A DNA stretch of 64,000 nt from positions 321,221-385,220 of the forward strand of contig CABIVS010000006.1 in assembly GCA_902362375.1 (NCBI GenBank), read 5' to 3'. This stretch comes from Bacteroidaceae bacterium (lineage in GTDB: Bacteria; Bacteroidota; Bacteroidia; Bacteroidales; Bacteroidaceae). This document shows, piece after piece, positions 35,138 to 44,148 of the stretch. A model generated the notes under the pieces. That model was not told the origin of the DNA, made no database searches, and saw only the letters and a list, made by a program, of their open reading frames with translations. How positions within the stretch are numbered: the stretch's first letter is position 1; every line of letters begins with the position of its first letter. A program made the position numbers and the translations under genes.

Positions 35138-36157
35138 ATGGAAAATCAGTTGAAGGAATTTGAAGAATTGCTGGTTGATTATTTCGCTGGTAATCTGTCG
35201 GAAGAGGATAGTCGGAGGTTGTGTACTTTGATGAAGTCCGACCGGATATATCGGCAGAAATATGAAGAAATGGCAAAAGTCCGTGCCAAATCTTTTGTCC
35301 CACGATTTGAGAACGAGAAAAAAACGAACTATGCTGAACTCGTGTCAAAATTGTCTATGCATCCCAATCGCAAGCATTCAACTTTTTCTCTACGTCAGTG
35401 GGGATATCGCATAGCAGCAGTTGTATTGTTGGTTATAACAATGTCTGTGACTGTTTACTATATTTATAATGGTATTCAAATTGCAGGGCAGTCAAAACAA
35501 TTATGTATGATGGAAGTTCCCTTGGGTTCACAAACCAAAGTATATCTTCCGGATGGAACAGTCGTTTGTCTTAATTCCGGTTCTACATTAAAGTATAGCC
35601 CCTCTTTCCTGAAACAGAAGACGAGAGATGTTTATTTAACGGGAGAAGGATATTTCGAGGTGGAGAAGAATCCGGAAAGGCCGTTTATCGTCCATACCAA
35701 TGAACTCAAGGTAAAAGTGCTGGGAACAGTGTTTAACATACGCTCTTATCATGAGGATCCGGAAGTGGAAGTTGACTTGGTGGAAGGGAAAGTCAATGTC
35801 TCTATGAATTCGGATGAAAAGAAAAATGTGGTTTTATCTCCTGACGAATGTCTGATTTACAATAAGGAGCGGCAGCAAATGCGGAAAGATGTAACCGATG
35901 CCAAAAGAATGACATTGTGGACTACCGGACGATTGAACTTTGTTAATACTTCCTTTGTCAGTCTCATGAAAGATATTGAACGGAGATATAATGTGAAGAT
36001 TAACATAGAAAGCGAACAAGCTCAGAAAGAAATATTCTCGGGAAGCATTGATGTTAAACTGTCGATTGAAGACGTCTTGGAATATATAGATGTAGATAAG
36101 AAATATACGTGGACACGTAAAGGTAATATGATTGTGGTACAGGATAAAAGAAAATGA
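35138..36157 (+). CDS. FecR-family anti-sigma factor (second system)
   Basis: A 339-residue anti-sigma factor. A cytoplasmic sigma-binding N-terminal part is followed by one transmembrane helix at about 88-109 (YRIAAVVLLVITMSVTVYYIY, residues 88-108), a FecR domain (VYLPDGTVVCLNSGSTLKY, DVYLTGEGYFEVEKNP) and a C-terminal DUF4974-type domain. It should receive the signal from the STN domain of the SusC at 36301-39894. The fecR-susC gap is 143 bases and contains the predicted antisense RNA. Confidence 0.95.
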   Translation: MENQLKEFEELLVDYFAGNLSEEDSRRLCTLMKSDRIYRQKYEEMAKVRAKSFVPRFENEKKTNYAELVSKLSMHPNRKHSTFSLRQWGYRIAAVVLLVITMSVTVYYIYNGIQIAGQSKQLCMMEVPLGSQTKVYLPDGTVVCLNSGSTLKYSPSFLKQKTRDVYLTGEGYFEVEKNPERPFIVHTNELKVKVLGTVFNIRSYHEDPEVEVDLVEGKVNVSMNSDEKKNVVLSPDECLIYNKERQQMRKDVTDAKRMTLWTTGRLNFVNTSFVSLMKDIERRYNVKINIESEQAQKEIFSGSIDVKLSIEDVLEYIDVDKKYTWTRKGNMIVVQDKRK

Positions 36158-36204
36158 ATTGTTTAACCCTTAAATAATAGTAATGCTTATGATATAGACT
36201 CAAG

Positions 36205-36294
36205 ATAGTAAAAGAAATCGGAGAACATATTTGCCCTATGCTCTCCGATCGATCGTGAAATTATTTTTCTAAAAATAATCTTTTAAGATGTTAC
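36205..36294 (-). ncRNA. Candidate cis-antisense small RNA to the susC leader (DonS-type), system 2
   Basis: The arrangement is the same as in system 1. A minus-strand TACATTTG box (36294-36301) touches the susC ATG, and its flanks (TTACAAATGTATGA on the plus strand) are identical to those at 21662-21675. About 70 bases on, a 13-bp stem with one mismatch (36217-36229 with 36237-36249, 7-base loop) is followed on the minus strand by TTCTTTTACTATC, a U-rich tail. The predicted RNA is about 75-85 nt. No clear -33 element is visible. The recurrence in a second, diverged locus is the main support. Confidence 0.6.
36217..36249. terminator. 13-bp hairpin between fecR and susC, system 2
   Basis: ATCGGAGAACATA pairs with TATGCTCTCCGAT with one mismatch and a 7-base loop. 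It has a U-rich tail on the minus strand, consistent with termination of the antisense RNA. A second AT-only hairpin (36260-36279, 9 bp) follows on the plus strand before the susC start. Confidence 0.6.
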
Positions 36295-36300
36295 AAATGT

Positions 36301-39300
36301 ATGACAAAATTTCTATATAATAGAATGATTTATCTATTTTATCATTCTAATACAAGTTTTATATCTATTCGTACCGTTTTTTTTCTTGCCTGTTTCAGTA
36401 CTCTGATAAACTTATCCGTTGTGGCTTCTCCCTTTCAACAGGGAGAAATACGTATCTCGATTCAGCAGAAAAATGTATTGTTGAGTAAAGTATTCAATGA
36501 AATAGAATCGAAAACGAATTATTCTATTTTGATACGTAATAATGATGTAAATGTCAATGAGGTAGTTTCTATCGAGGCTAAGAATAAAACAGTGGGAGAG
36601 ATTCTGGAATTGCTGTTTAAAGGAAAAGATATCAAGTATGAGATACAGAATAAGAGAATATCTGTGTATAAGCCTGCTAGGAAAAAAACGTCCGGCAGCA
36701 TACGTGGAAATGTAAAAGATTCTAATGGCGAACCGCTTCCGGGAGTGAATATAGTGGTACATGGTACTAAAATAGGTGTCATAACGGATATTGACGGTAA
36801 TTATTTCTTGTCGAATGTGCCGGAGGGGACACATGTCATAGACGCTTCTTTTATCGGATATGAGAAAAAGTCTGTCACAGTGAAAGGACTGAAGAATGGG
36901 GAGCAACGGCAATTGGATTTTACAATGTCTTACGGGGTCAAACTGAACGAGGTCGTAGTCACTGCTCTTGGCATTAAACGTGAAGAGAAGGCATTAGGTT
37001 ATTCTATCTCTAAGTTGGATAATGACGATTTTACACAGACTGTTTCTGCCAACTGGCTGGGAGGGCTGTCCGGAAAAGTCGCGGGATTGAATTTTGACCA
37101 GTCTTCTGCTGCTCCCGGTGCATCCATACGGGTTACATTACGTGGAGAAGGCTCTTTGTCTCATGATCGTAATACGGCTTTGTTCGTCATAGATGGCGTA
37201 CCGGTCAGCAGTGATATGTCGGCAAGTAATGATGGCGGTGGATATTCAAATACAGATGCACCGATTGACTATGGTAACAGTGCCAGTGACTTTAATCCGG
37301 ATGATATTGAATCCATTTCGGTTTTGAAAGGCCCTGCGGCAACCGCTATGTACGGTTCGCGTGCTGCCAACGGTGCAGTAGTTATCACTACCAAATCCGG
37401 ACGTATCACAAAAGGACTTGGGGTTACGTTCAGTTCTTCGGCTGTTTTTGAACAAGCAAGTTTCTGGCCTGATTTCCAACATGAATATGGTTCGGGCGAT
37501 TATCGCCGTCAAACAGTTGGCTCAACTGAAGTGAAGCCTGCCGAGTTCTCTTTTTGGACAGTGGGGGATACACCAAGAAACTATTCACGCTACTCGTTCG
37601 GACCAAGGTATGACGGGTCGCTGAAGTATCTCTATGCATCCAGAAACTGGGAAACGGATGAATATACCAAACTTCCGTTTGTTGAACAGGATTGGTACAA
37701 GGGCTTTTTTGAAACGGGGATGACTTTCCGCAACAGTGTGACTATTGACGGAAATAATGGGAAGGGGGGCTCTGTCCGCCTGTCTATAACCGATCAGCGT
37801 AATTCTTGGATTGTGCCTAATACCGGCTTTGATTCACAAAACATAAATCTGTCTGTGAGTCAGAAACTGAACCGGTTTCTGAAATTGTCAGGAAAGGTTA
37901 CATACTATCGCAAAAATAGCGATAATCTTCCGATGTCAGGATATAGTACAGCTTCGCCTTTATATACTTTGATATGGTCGCCCACCAGCGTCAGTGTAAA
38001 TGATTATTATAATGAATATAAATCAGGACGCATCAATAAAGTGTATGAAGAAGGGTTGAAAACGAATCTGCTGATTAATGCCACGGCTGATAACCCTTAT
38101 CTGCAAGTTTACGAACAGCTGAATACTTTGGCACGTGACCGTGTATATGGTAATGTCAGTCTGGATATCTCTTTGATAAAGAATAAATTGAATTTAGCGT
38201 TGAGAAGTGGTATGGATATGAGTAATGATTTCCGTACACAACGCAAACCTTTTTATTCGAATGGATATATGTCAGGTATGTATAAGGAGCAGACTGTATA
38301 TAACCTTGAAATGAACAATGATTTCTTGTTGTCTTATAAAGACAGGTTCGGAGACTTTGATATAAATGCTTCTTTGGGTGGGAATAGTATGTATTCAAAT
38401 TATCGTAATGTAATTATTACAGCTTCACGTTTATTGGAACCGGGTATCTATATGCTGCGGAATAGCGATGGCAACTTGTTGGTGAATCCTACGCGTCGTC
38501 GTAAAGGTATCAACAGTTTCTATGGCTTTGCTAATATTGGTTGGAGAAATATGCTTTATTTGGAATTGACCGGACGCAATGACTGGTCAAGTACATTGGC
38601 TCCGGGAAATAATTCTTATTTTTATCCGTCGGTTAATGTGAGTGTCCTGCTTGATGAAGTTTTTAACCTGCATCAGCGTGCTTCATGGATTGATATGTTG
38701 AAAATACGTGGGTCATGGGCAAATGTGGGTAACGACACGGATCCTTATGAATTGGAACAGGTATATAACAATAGTGATTTTGTTGGTTCTTATCTGCTTT
38801 CCAATAAGGTTCAGAATTACAATCTAAAGCCCGAAAATGTAGAAAGCTGGGAGTTTGGATTGGAAGCTCGTATGTTTAAAAATCGGTTGGGACTTGATTT
38901 TACTTTCTATAATACCAATACAACTGATCAAATCATCAATGTTCCGGCCGATTATGCTACCGGTGCGTCTTCACGGATTATTAATGCGGGTAAAGTCAAT
39001 AATAAAGGTATTGAGATTTCAGCAAATATTAAACCTGTCCGGACAAGGGACTGGAAATGGAATATGACTCTGAACTGGTCGAAAAACTGGAACAAACTGG
39101 TTGAACTTGCGCCGGGAGTGAATCTGTGGCAGTTGAATACAAAGAACACAATTGGACAGAGAGTCTTTATCTATGCCTATCCGGGAAAAGAACTGGGACG
39201 GATTTATGGAACCGGATATGAGCGGGCTCCGGAAGGTGCGTTTTACCGGGATGAGAATGGAAATAAGGTCGATTGCTCTGGACAGGTGGTTGTCGATGCG

Positions 39301-39894
39301 GCAACAGGAAATCCGGTATTAGGGACGGAATTGAGAGATTTGGGTAGCATCTATCCGGATTGGAAGGCCGGAATGACTCAAACTCTGTCTTATAAGAATT
39401 TTACTTTATATATGTCTTTTAGCGCCCAGATGGGCGGGCATGCTTATTCTGTCACGAATTTCGGACTTTCTTATATGGGGAAACTGAAGAATTCTTTGGA
39501 AGGACGTTATGACGGCTTGATACATCCGGGTGTGAACCGGGCGGCGGACGGGACATATACCAAGAATGAGAAGATTACTACGGATATTGTAGATTACTAT
39601 AATCTGGTTAAATGGAATCGCAATAATGTGGAGGAAAATACATTCAGTACTTCTTTCCTGAAAATGAAAGAATGTCGGCTGGATTATAAGTTCACTCCCA
39701 AAATGTGTTCCGCATTAAGGCTTCAGGGGCTTTCATTGGGTGTGTTTGCTACGAATCTTTTTTGTATCACTCAATGGCCCCAATATGATCCGGAAGTTGC
39801 TTCTTTCTCAGGTTCCTCGCTTTACAGAGGAGTTGAAACAGGAGGGTATCCTATGACTCGTTCTTATGGTGTTAATTTGAAATTAGCTTTTTAA
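36301..39894 (+). CDS. SusC-like TonB-dependent transducer with STN domain (second system)
   Basis: A 1197-residue outer-membrane transporter and signal transducer. Order: signal region (about 1-43), STN domain (about 50-115; IRISIQQKNVLLSKVFNEIE), carboxypeptidase-like beta-sandwich (IRGNVKDSNGEPLPGVNIV), TonB-box-like LNEVVVTALGI, plug with TLRGEGSLSHDRNTALFVIDG (residues split across the strand) and ISVLKGPAATAMYGSRAANG, then a large barrel ending GVNLKLAF. The plug motif ALGIKREEKALGYS marks the subclass that pairs with SusD-like_2 proteins, as found next door. The ligand is unknown; the locus has no glycosidase, so it need not be an ordinary polysaccharide. Confidence 0.95.
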   Translation: MTKFLYNRMIYLFYHSNTSFISIRTVFFLACFSTLINLSVVASPFQQGEIRISIQQKNVLLSKVFNEIESKTNYSILIRNNDVNVNEVVSIEAKNKTVGEILELLFKGKDIKYEIQNKRISVYKPARKKTSGSIRGNVKDSNGEPLPGVNIVVHGTKIGVITDIDGNYFLSNVPEGTHVIDASFIGYEKKSVTVKGLKNGEQRQLDFTMSYGVKLNEVVVTALGIKREEKALGYSISKLDNDDFTQTVSANWLGGLSGKVAGLNFDQSSAAPGASIRVTLRGEGSLSHDRNTALFVIDGVPVSSDMSASNDGGGYSNTDAPIDYGNSASDFNPDDIESISVLKGPAATAMYGSRAANGAVVITTKSGRITKGLGVTFSSSAVFEQASFWPDFQHEYGSGDYRRQTVGSTEVKPAEFSFWTVGDTPRNYSRYSFGPRYDGSLKYLYASRNWETDEYTKLPFVEQDWYKGFFETGMTFRNSVTIDGNNGKGGSVRLSITDQRNSWIVPNTGFDSQNINLSVSQKLNRFLKLSGKVTYYRKNSDNLPMSGYSTASPLYTLIWSPTSVSVNDYYNEYKSGRINKVYEEGLKTNLLINATADNPYLQVYEQLNTLARDRVYGNVSLDISLIKNKLNLALRSGMDMSNDFRTQRKPFYSNGYMSGMYKEQTVYNLEMNNDFLLSYKDRFGDFDINASLGGNSMYSNYRNVIITASRLLEPGIYMLRNSDGNLLVNPTRRRKGINSFYGFANIGWRNMLYLELTGRNDWSSTLAPGNNSYFYPSVNVSVLLDEVFNLHQRASWIDMLKIRGSWANVGNDTDPYELEQVYNNSDFVGSYLLSNKVQNYNLKPENVESWEFGLEARMFKNRLGLDFTFYNTNTTDQIINVPADYATGASSRIINAGKVNNKGIEISANIKPVRTRDWKWNMTLNWSKNWNKLVELAPGVNLWQLNTKNTIGQRVFIYAYPGKELGRIYGTGYERAPEGAFYRDENGNKVDCSGQVVVDAATGNPVLGTELRDLGSIYPDWKAGMTQTLSYKNFTLYMSFSAQMGGHAYSVTNFGLSYMGKLKNSLEGRYDGLIHPGVNRAADGTYTKNEKITTDIVDYYNLVKWNRNNVEENTFSTSFLKMKECRLDYKFTPKMCSALRLQGLSLGVFATNLFCITQWPQYDPEVASFSGSSLYRGVETGGYPMTRSYGVNLKLAF

Positions 39895-39906
39895 ACTCTG
39901 AAGAAT

Positions 39907-41436
39907 ATGAAGTATATCGTTTGTTTTATAGGTTGTCTGGCAACATTATTTTCTGTCAGCTCGTGTACGACCAATTTTGAGGATTATAATACTAACCCCA
40001 ATCAGCCTGAAATGTGGACTGTATCTCCTTCAAGCCTGTTGCCGAATGTGATTTACTCGGGAGCTACAACCATGTTGAATAACTCGTGGATGTTGACAAA
40101 TGAATTGATGCAGTACACGGTGGGAGGGGCTACGAATAATGCGGTACATCGGTATGTAATCAGTAATGCATCTATGGCAAGTGTGTGGAACGGTTGTTTT
40201 ATCTGGGCGGCAAATGCGACACATATGTATGAGGTGGCTAAAATGAAAAGAGAAGAAACGGATAATGCGGAATATCGTAATTGTGAGGCCATTGCTCTTA
40301 CCATGAAGGTGTTTTATATGTCCAATGCCGCTGATGTATTCGGAGATATTCCGTGTCGTGAGGCGTTTAAGGGCAGAGGAGAGCAGAATTATAAACCTGT
40401 ATTTGACACACAACAGGATGCGTACAGCCAGTTTTATTTATGGTTGGAAGAGGCAAACCAGTTGTATGATACTTCTACACCACTAAAGAAAACGGATAAA
40501 GACTTGTTGTATGGTGGTGATATGTTGAAATGGAAGAAGTTTACCAATTCTCTGTATCTTCGTTTATTGATGCGTCTGAGTAATCGTGATAAGGAAATGA
40601 ATGTTTTTGAAAAAATCAGGGAGATATTGAATGACCCGGAAACTTATCCGGTATTTTCCGGTAATGAGGATAATGCGACGATTTTCTTTAGCGGAAGTGC
40701 CCCTTTTCTGAATCCTTTTGGGGATAAGAATGAGACGGAGTTTACGGGGTCAGGACACAATATGACTGAAAATATGGTCTCATTGATGAATACTACCAAT
40801 GATCCGCGTTTGCCGTTCTATTATGTCAAAGTGAAAGGCTACGATTGGAAAGGACAACCTAGTGGAGAGTCTTTTCAGGATACTGATAATAAAGGTATAT
40901 CCATGTTGAACAAGAACGTATTGGGACTGTACGCCTCTCCTTACTCTTTGATGAAATATGATGAGGTGTTGTTTATTAAAGCTGAAGCGGCGAAGGTGGG
41001 AATCATTCCCGGGGGAGATGATGTTGCTCAAAAAAACTATGAAGATGCCATTACCGCTTCTATTCGTTACTGGCAAAGCATTGATCCTGACAAGACTCCT
41101 GTAACGGATGAAGTGATATCTTTCTTTCTCCAGAATGGAGTTACTTATAATGGAACATTACAACAAATTCTGACTCAGAAATATATTGCTCTTTTCTGGA
41201 CCGGATATGAAGCATGGCATGAATATCGTCGTACGGGTTATCCTAAGTTAAGAATTGGTTCTGCTACCGGAAGTAACAATTACACATTGCCCACCCGGTT
41301 CGAATATCCGACAAATACGGCAGAAACGAATCCTGATAATTATAAAGCGGCTGTCGACCGTTTACGAACTCTTTATCGCGGAGGGGATAATATGTTGACA
41401 CCTGTATGGTGGAGCAAGCAAGCTTCTGAATTATAA
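39907..41436 (+). CDS. SusD-like_2 / RagB-type lipoprotein
   Basis: A 509-residue outer-membrane lipoprotein that pairs with the SusC 12 bases upstream. The lipobox is VSSCTTNFEDYN, and FEDYNTNPNQPE is typical of the SusD-like_2 group (PF12771). The core shows IALTMKVFYMSNAADVFGDIPCREAFKG (residues written in part) and the C-terminal FWTGYEAWHEYRRTGYPKL. This group often works with substrates other than simple plant glycans, including peptides and host molecules, so it does not by itself indicate a polysaccharide. Confidence 0.92.
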   Translation: MKYIVCFIGCLATLFSVSSCTTNFEDYNTNPNQPEMWTVSPSSLLPNVIYSGATTMLNNSWMLTNELMQYTVGGATNNAVHRYVISNASMASVWNGCFIWAANATHMYEVAKMKREETDNAEYRNCEAIALTMKVFYMSNAADVFGDIPCREAFKGRGEQNYKPVFDTQQDAYSQFYLWLEEANQLYDTSTPLKKTDKDLLYGGDMLKWKKFTNSLYLRLLMRLSNRDKEMNVFEKIREILNDPETYPVFSGNEDNATIFFSGSAPFLNPFGDKNETEFTGSGHNMTENMVSLMNTTNDPRLPFYYVKVKGYDWKGQPSGESFQDTDNKGISMLNKNVLGLYASPYSLMKYDEVLFIKAEAAKVGIIPGGDDVAQKNYEDAITASIRYWQSIDPDKTPVTDEVISFFLQNGVTYNGTLQQILTQKYIALFWTGYEAWHEYRRTGYPKLRIGSATGSNNYTLPTRFEYPTNTAETNPDNYKAAVDRLRTLYRGGDNMLTPVWWSKQASEL

Positions 41437-41462
41437 AAGTTATTCACTTTGAACGAGATAAT

Positions 41463-41903
41463 ATGAAACAAAGTAATTTTAAAAGTGTGAGAAAGATAAA
41501 ACTCTGTTTTCACTCAGTTCTTATCGCTGTAGTGATGGTGTGTATGTTTTCCTGCAACAACGATAGCGATGAACAGTATTATATAAGAATGGGGGTTACA
41601 GAAACTGATGTATTGACAGGAGAAAAGAAGGATGTATTGATTGAACGTGATTATGTGTGGGATAACTCAAAATCGGGTGACATCAAATCTTTCTTTCTCT
41701 ATTCTAACTTGCCGGAATGGGAGGTTCGGACGGAAGCGGAATCGGATGTTGACTGGATTGAAGTCTGGCCCGGAGAAGGTAATGAGGATGGGCGTTTCTA
41801 TGTGAAGGTTTATTCTAATTCAACATCGGAGGAGAGGACTTCTTCACTCAACATAATTTATGGTGGAGAGGTGTATTGGACAATTCCTGTCATTCAACAT
41901 TAA
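41463..41903 (+). CDS. Small BACON-domain lipoprotein
   Basis: A 146-residue lipoprotein (MVCMFSCNNDSDE) with one BACON-type immunoglobulin-like domain: WEVRTEAESDVDWIEVWPGEGN and YSNSTSEERTSSLNIIYGG are the usual signatures, roughly residues 75-145. BACON domains act as spacers or bind host glycans and mucin at the cell surface. The gene sits 27 bases after susD, the usual place for a surface binding protein, and 14 bases before a larger BACON protein. Confidence 0.85.
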   Translation: MKQSNFKSVRKIKLCFHSVLIAVVMVCMFSCNNDSDEQYYIRMGVTETDVLTGEKKDVLIERDYVWDNSKSGDIKSFFLYSNLPEWEVRTEAESDVDWIEVWPGEGNEDGRFYVKVYSNSTSEERTSSLNIIYGGEVYWTIPVIQH

Positions 41904-41916
41904 ATATAAAGAATAT

Positions 41917-43446
41917 ATGAAAGCAAATCTTACAAGTAAAAGACTGACATATTTCGTCCTATTTTTTATTGTGTTCTGTATGCTGTCATGTTCGGAGAAA
42001 GAAGAACAGGTAGTATCGGAAATATCACTAAGTCAACCGGAAATAGAGATAAATAAATTAGGATTCGGAAAAAATGGAGATGAAGCAGGGGTTGAGGTTA
42101 CTTCCAATGTTTATTGGGAGATAACGAAGGATGAAAATGTCGATTGGATAGAGGTGTCACCTATGGGAGGAACCGGAACGACCAAGGTGGTGATTACCGC
42201 TCTTAAAAATGAAGGAGAACCTCGTTCTGCAGAATTAACATTAGAAACACTCGACGGAACGAAGAAAACGATTCAGGTTAACCAGTCGGGAGGGGATGAG
42301 GTTATCCGTTTCTTTTCCAGTGATTTTGGATTGGAACCGGTTGTGGAAAAAGCTCCGGTGAAGGCTTATGAGCAGTGGAATGTTGTCGGAGTCGGGATTT
42401 TAGGCACCAGTTTCTCCGGTGAACAGGCTTATATTGACAGTGAATCTCCTTCAGTTGGATATGAAACGGCTTCGGGTGCTAATAATGTACTTCTTGATTC
42501 AGAGGATAGTGAATTTAGTTTCGGGCCTGTGGGGACAAAATCCAATACCGGCTTTATTTTGTCTTTTGGTGTTCTGGGGGAAGAGAATGGTCTGATTTTA
42601 GAAATAAGTAATGATGATGAAAACTGGATTCAATTACCATATCAACAGGCCGAAACCGCGGAGTGGTCGATGGCACAAGTGAAGTTCCATTTGCTGAGCC
42701 AGACATCTTATATGTATTTCAGATTCTCCAATTCAGCAGGTGGCACTTATCGTATTGATGATATTCAGCTTGTGGAAGGAGTTGGAAATGAAGGAATAGA
42801 GATTGATTTCGATGCGTTGGTTGATGATGATAAGCCTGCAGGTTTCGTTTATTTTGAAGATCGGTTTGACTGGATTACAGAAGAGTTCGGTGGGGGTGAT
42901 TATGTGGGTGGATCGGCTATCGGTCAATATCCGCCTACCGGTCCACGCTGGGATAAGCTTTCTGCAGCCTGTAAACCGATATGGAATGCTTCGGGGTGGA
43001 GCGTATCGTCCGGATACTTCACTTACATATCTTTGGGATATGTTCAGTTGGGAAGTACTACTTCCGGTGGAGATATTATTTCTCCGAGACTGAATAGTTA
43101 TATTTCTTCTTATCCGGATATTCCCAAAAGGGCAGGTATTGGTGTCGGTAAGGCTGTAAATGTCATGGTATCTTTTGATGTTTCAGTATATATGGGAGCA
43201 GGTGGTAATCAGGATTCTGACGATATAATCATGGAGGTGCTTGATGCAGGAACATTAAGTAATAAGGTAGACAAGGAAGTGAAAATAAAAGTGGATAGCT
43301 GGAATAGTTGGAGGAGGATTGAGATACCGGTTTATGGAGCCACATCGGATACACGCATCCGGATTAAATATGGGGTCGCTTCGCCGGGAGGGAGAAACCG
43401 TGTTTTCTTCGATCATCTGAAAGTAGAAAAAGCAGTAAAGGAATAA
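41917..43446 (+). CDS. Multidomain BACON surface lipoprotein, probable ligand-binding protein
   Basis: A 509-residue lipoprotein (lipobox CMLSCSEKE). Residues about 35-125 form a BACON domain (VTSNVYWEITKDENVDWIEV). Residues about 130-290 form a beta-sandwich resembling choice-of-anchor or carbohydrate-binding modules (MYFRFSNSAGGTYRIDDIQL). Residues about 300-509 form a third module beginning VYFEDRFDWITEEFGGGDYVGG that recurs alone in the next gene. The start at 41917 gives the lipoprotein signal and a 13-base gap; an earlier in-frame ATG overlaps the previous gene. No catalytic motif is visible. Most likely the surface binding protein of the system. Confidence 0.85.
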   Translation: MKANLTSKRLTYFVLFFIVFCMLSCSEKEEQVVSEISLSQPEIEINKLGFGKNGDEAGVEVTSNVYWEITKDENVDWIEVSPMGGTGTTKVVITALKNEGEPRSAELTLETLDGTKKTIQVNQSGGDEVIRFFSSDFGLEPVVEKAPVKAYEQWNVVGVGILGTSFSGEQAYIDSESPSVGYETASGANNVLLDSEDSEFSFGPVGTKSNTGFILSFGVLGEENGLILEISNDDENWIQLPYQQAETAEWSMAQVKFHLLSQTSYMYFRFSNSAGGTYRIDDIQLVEGVGNEGIEIDFDALVDDDKPAGFVYFEDRFDWITEEFGGGDYVGGSAIGQYPPTGPRWDKLSAACKPIWNASGWSVSSGYFTYISLGYVQLGSTTSGGDIISPRLNSYISSYPDIPKRAGIGVGKAVNVMVSFDVSVYMGAGGNQDSDDIIMEVLDAGTLSNKVDKEVKIKVDSWNSWRRIEIPVYGATSDTRIRIKYGVASPGGRNRVFFDHLKVEKAVKE

Positions 43447-43452
43447 ATAATT

Positions 43453-44148
43453 ATGGGAAATATGAAGATGTATAAATATATATTGTTTATGATAATGTTC
43501 TCTTTTTGTGGGAACAGTGTGATATATGCTCAAAATAGTAAAGGAGATCATAATCCGATAGGGTATATTTATTTTGAAGATCAATTTGACTGGGTTTCGT
43601 CAGAGTTTGGGGGCCAGGATTATCTGAATGGCAAGTTTGCTAATGCCGGTCCTCGGATTGACGGAGTGCCACAGCAGCTTAAAGGTGTGCTGGAGGCTAC
43701 CGGTTGGAAAACCACAGGAAAGTTTGTTTATCTTCGATTAGGGTATTTGCAGGTGGGACGCAGGACTGATGGCGGAGATATTATTTCTCCGAAGTTAGAA
43801 AAACGTATGCCTGAAGCTGGTTTGGGAGAGTATAGCTGCGCGGGAATAGAACCAGGTAAAGAAGTAAATGTGGATGTATCATTTGATGTGGCTATTTATC
43901 AGGGCGTGAAAGGCAATAAAGATCTGAATACAATTCTTGTAGAAGTATTGAATGCCGGTAAGCTGAAGGATGGCAGTACAGAAAAGGAAATCAAGGTGAA
44001 TAGCTGGAATAAGTGGAAGAAAATAGTTGTTCCGGTTTATGGGGCAACCTCTGACACACAAATATTAGTTCGTTCTATACAGGTGAAAAACACTGGAAAG
44101 GCCGCCCGTTTCTTCTTGGATAATTTTAAAGTTGTGAAAGTAAAATGA
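43453..44148 (+). CDS. Secreted protein; stand-alone copy of the C-terminal module of the preceding gene
   Basis: A 231-residue protein with an N-terminal signal peptide (ending VIYAQ) and a single beta-rich module. The module begins IYFEDQFDWVSSEFGGQDYLNG and shares long stretches with the last 200 residues of the preceding protein: GGDIISPKLE versus GGDIISPRLN, VNVDVSFDVAIY versus VNVMVSFDVSVY, and VPVYGATSDTQI versus IPVYGATSDTRI. It is a tandem duplication with one copy fused to BACON domains. I do not recognise a characterised family; a jelly-roll binding module is likely. Its stop overlaps the next start in ATGA. Confidence 0.8.
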   Translation: MGNMKMYKYILFMIMFSFCGNSVIYAQNSKGDHNPIGYIYFEDQFDWVSSEFGGQDYLNGKFANAGPRIDGVPQQLKGVLEATGWKTTGKFVYLRLGYLQVGRRTDGGDIISPKLEKRMPEAGLGEYSCAGIEPGKEVNVDVSFDVAIYQGVKGNKDLNTILVEVLNAGKLKDGSTEKEIKVNSWNKWKKIVVPVYGATSDTQILVRSIQVKNTGKAARFFLDNFKVVKVK

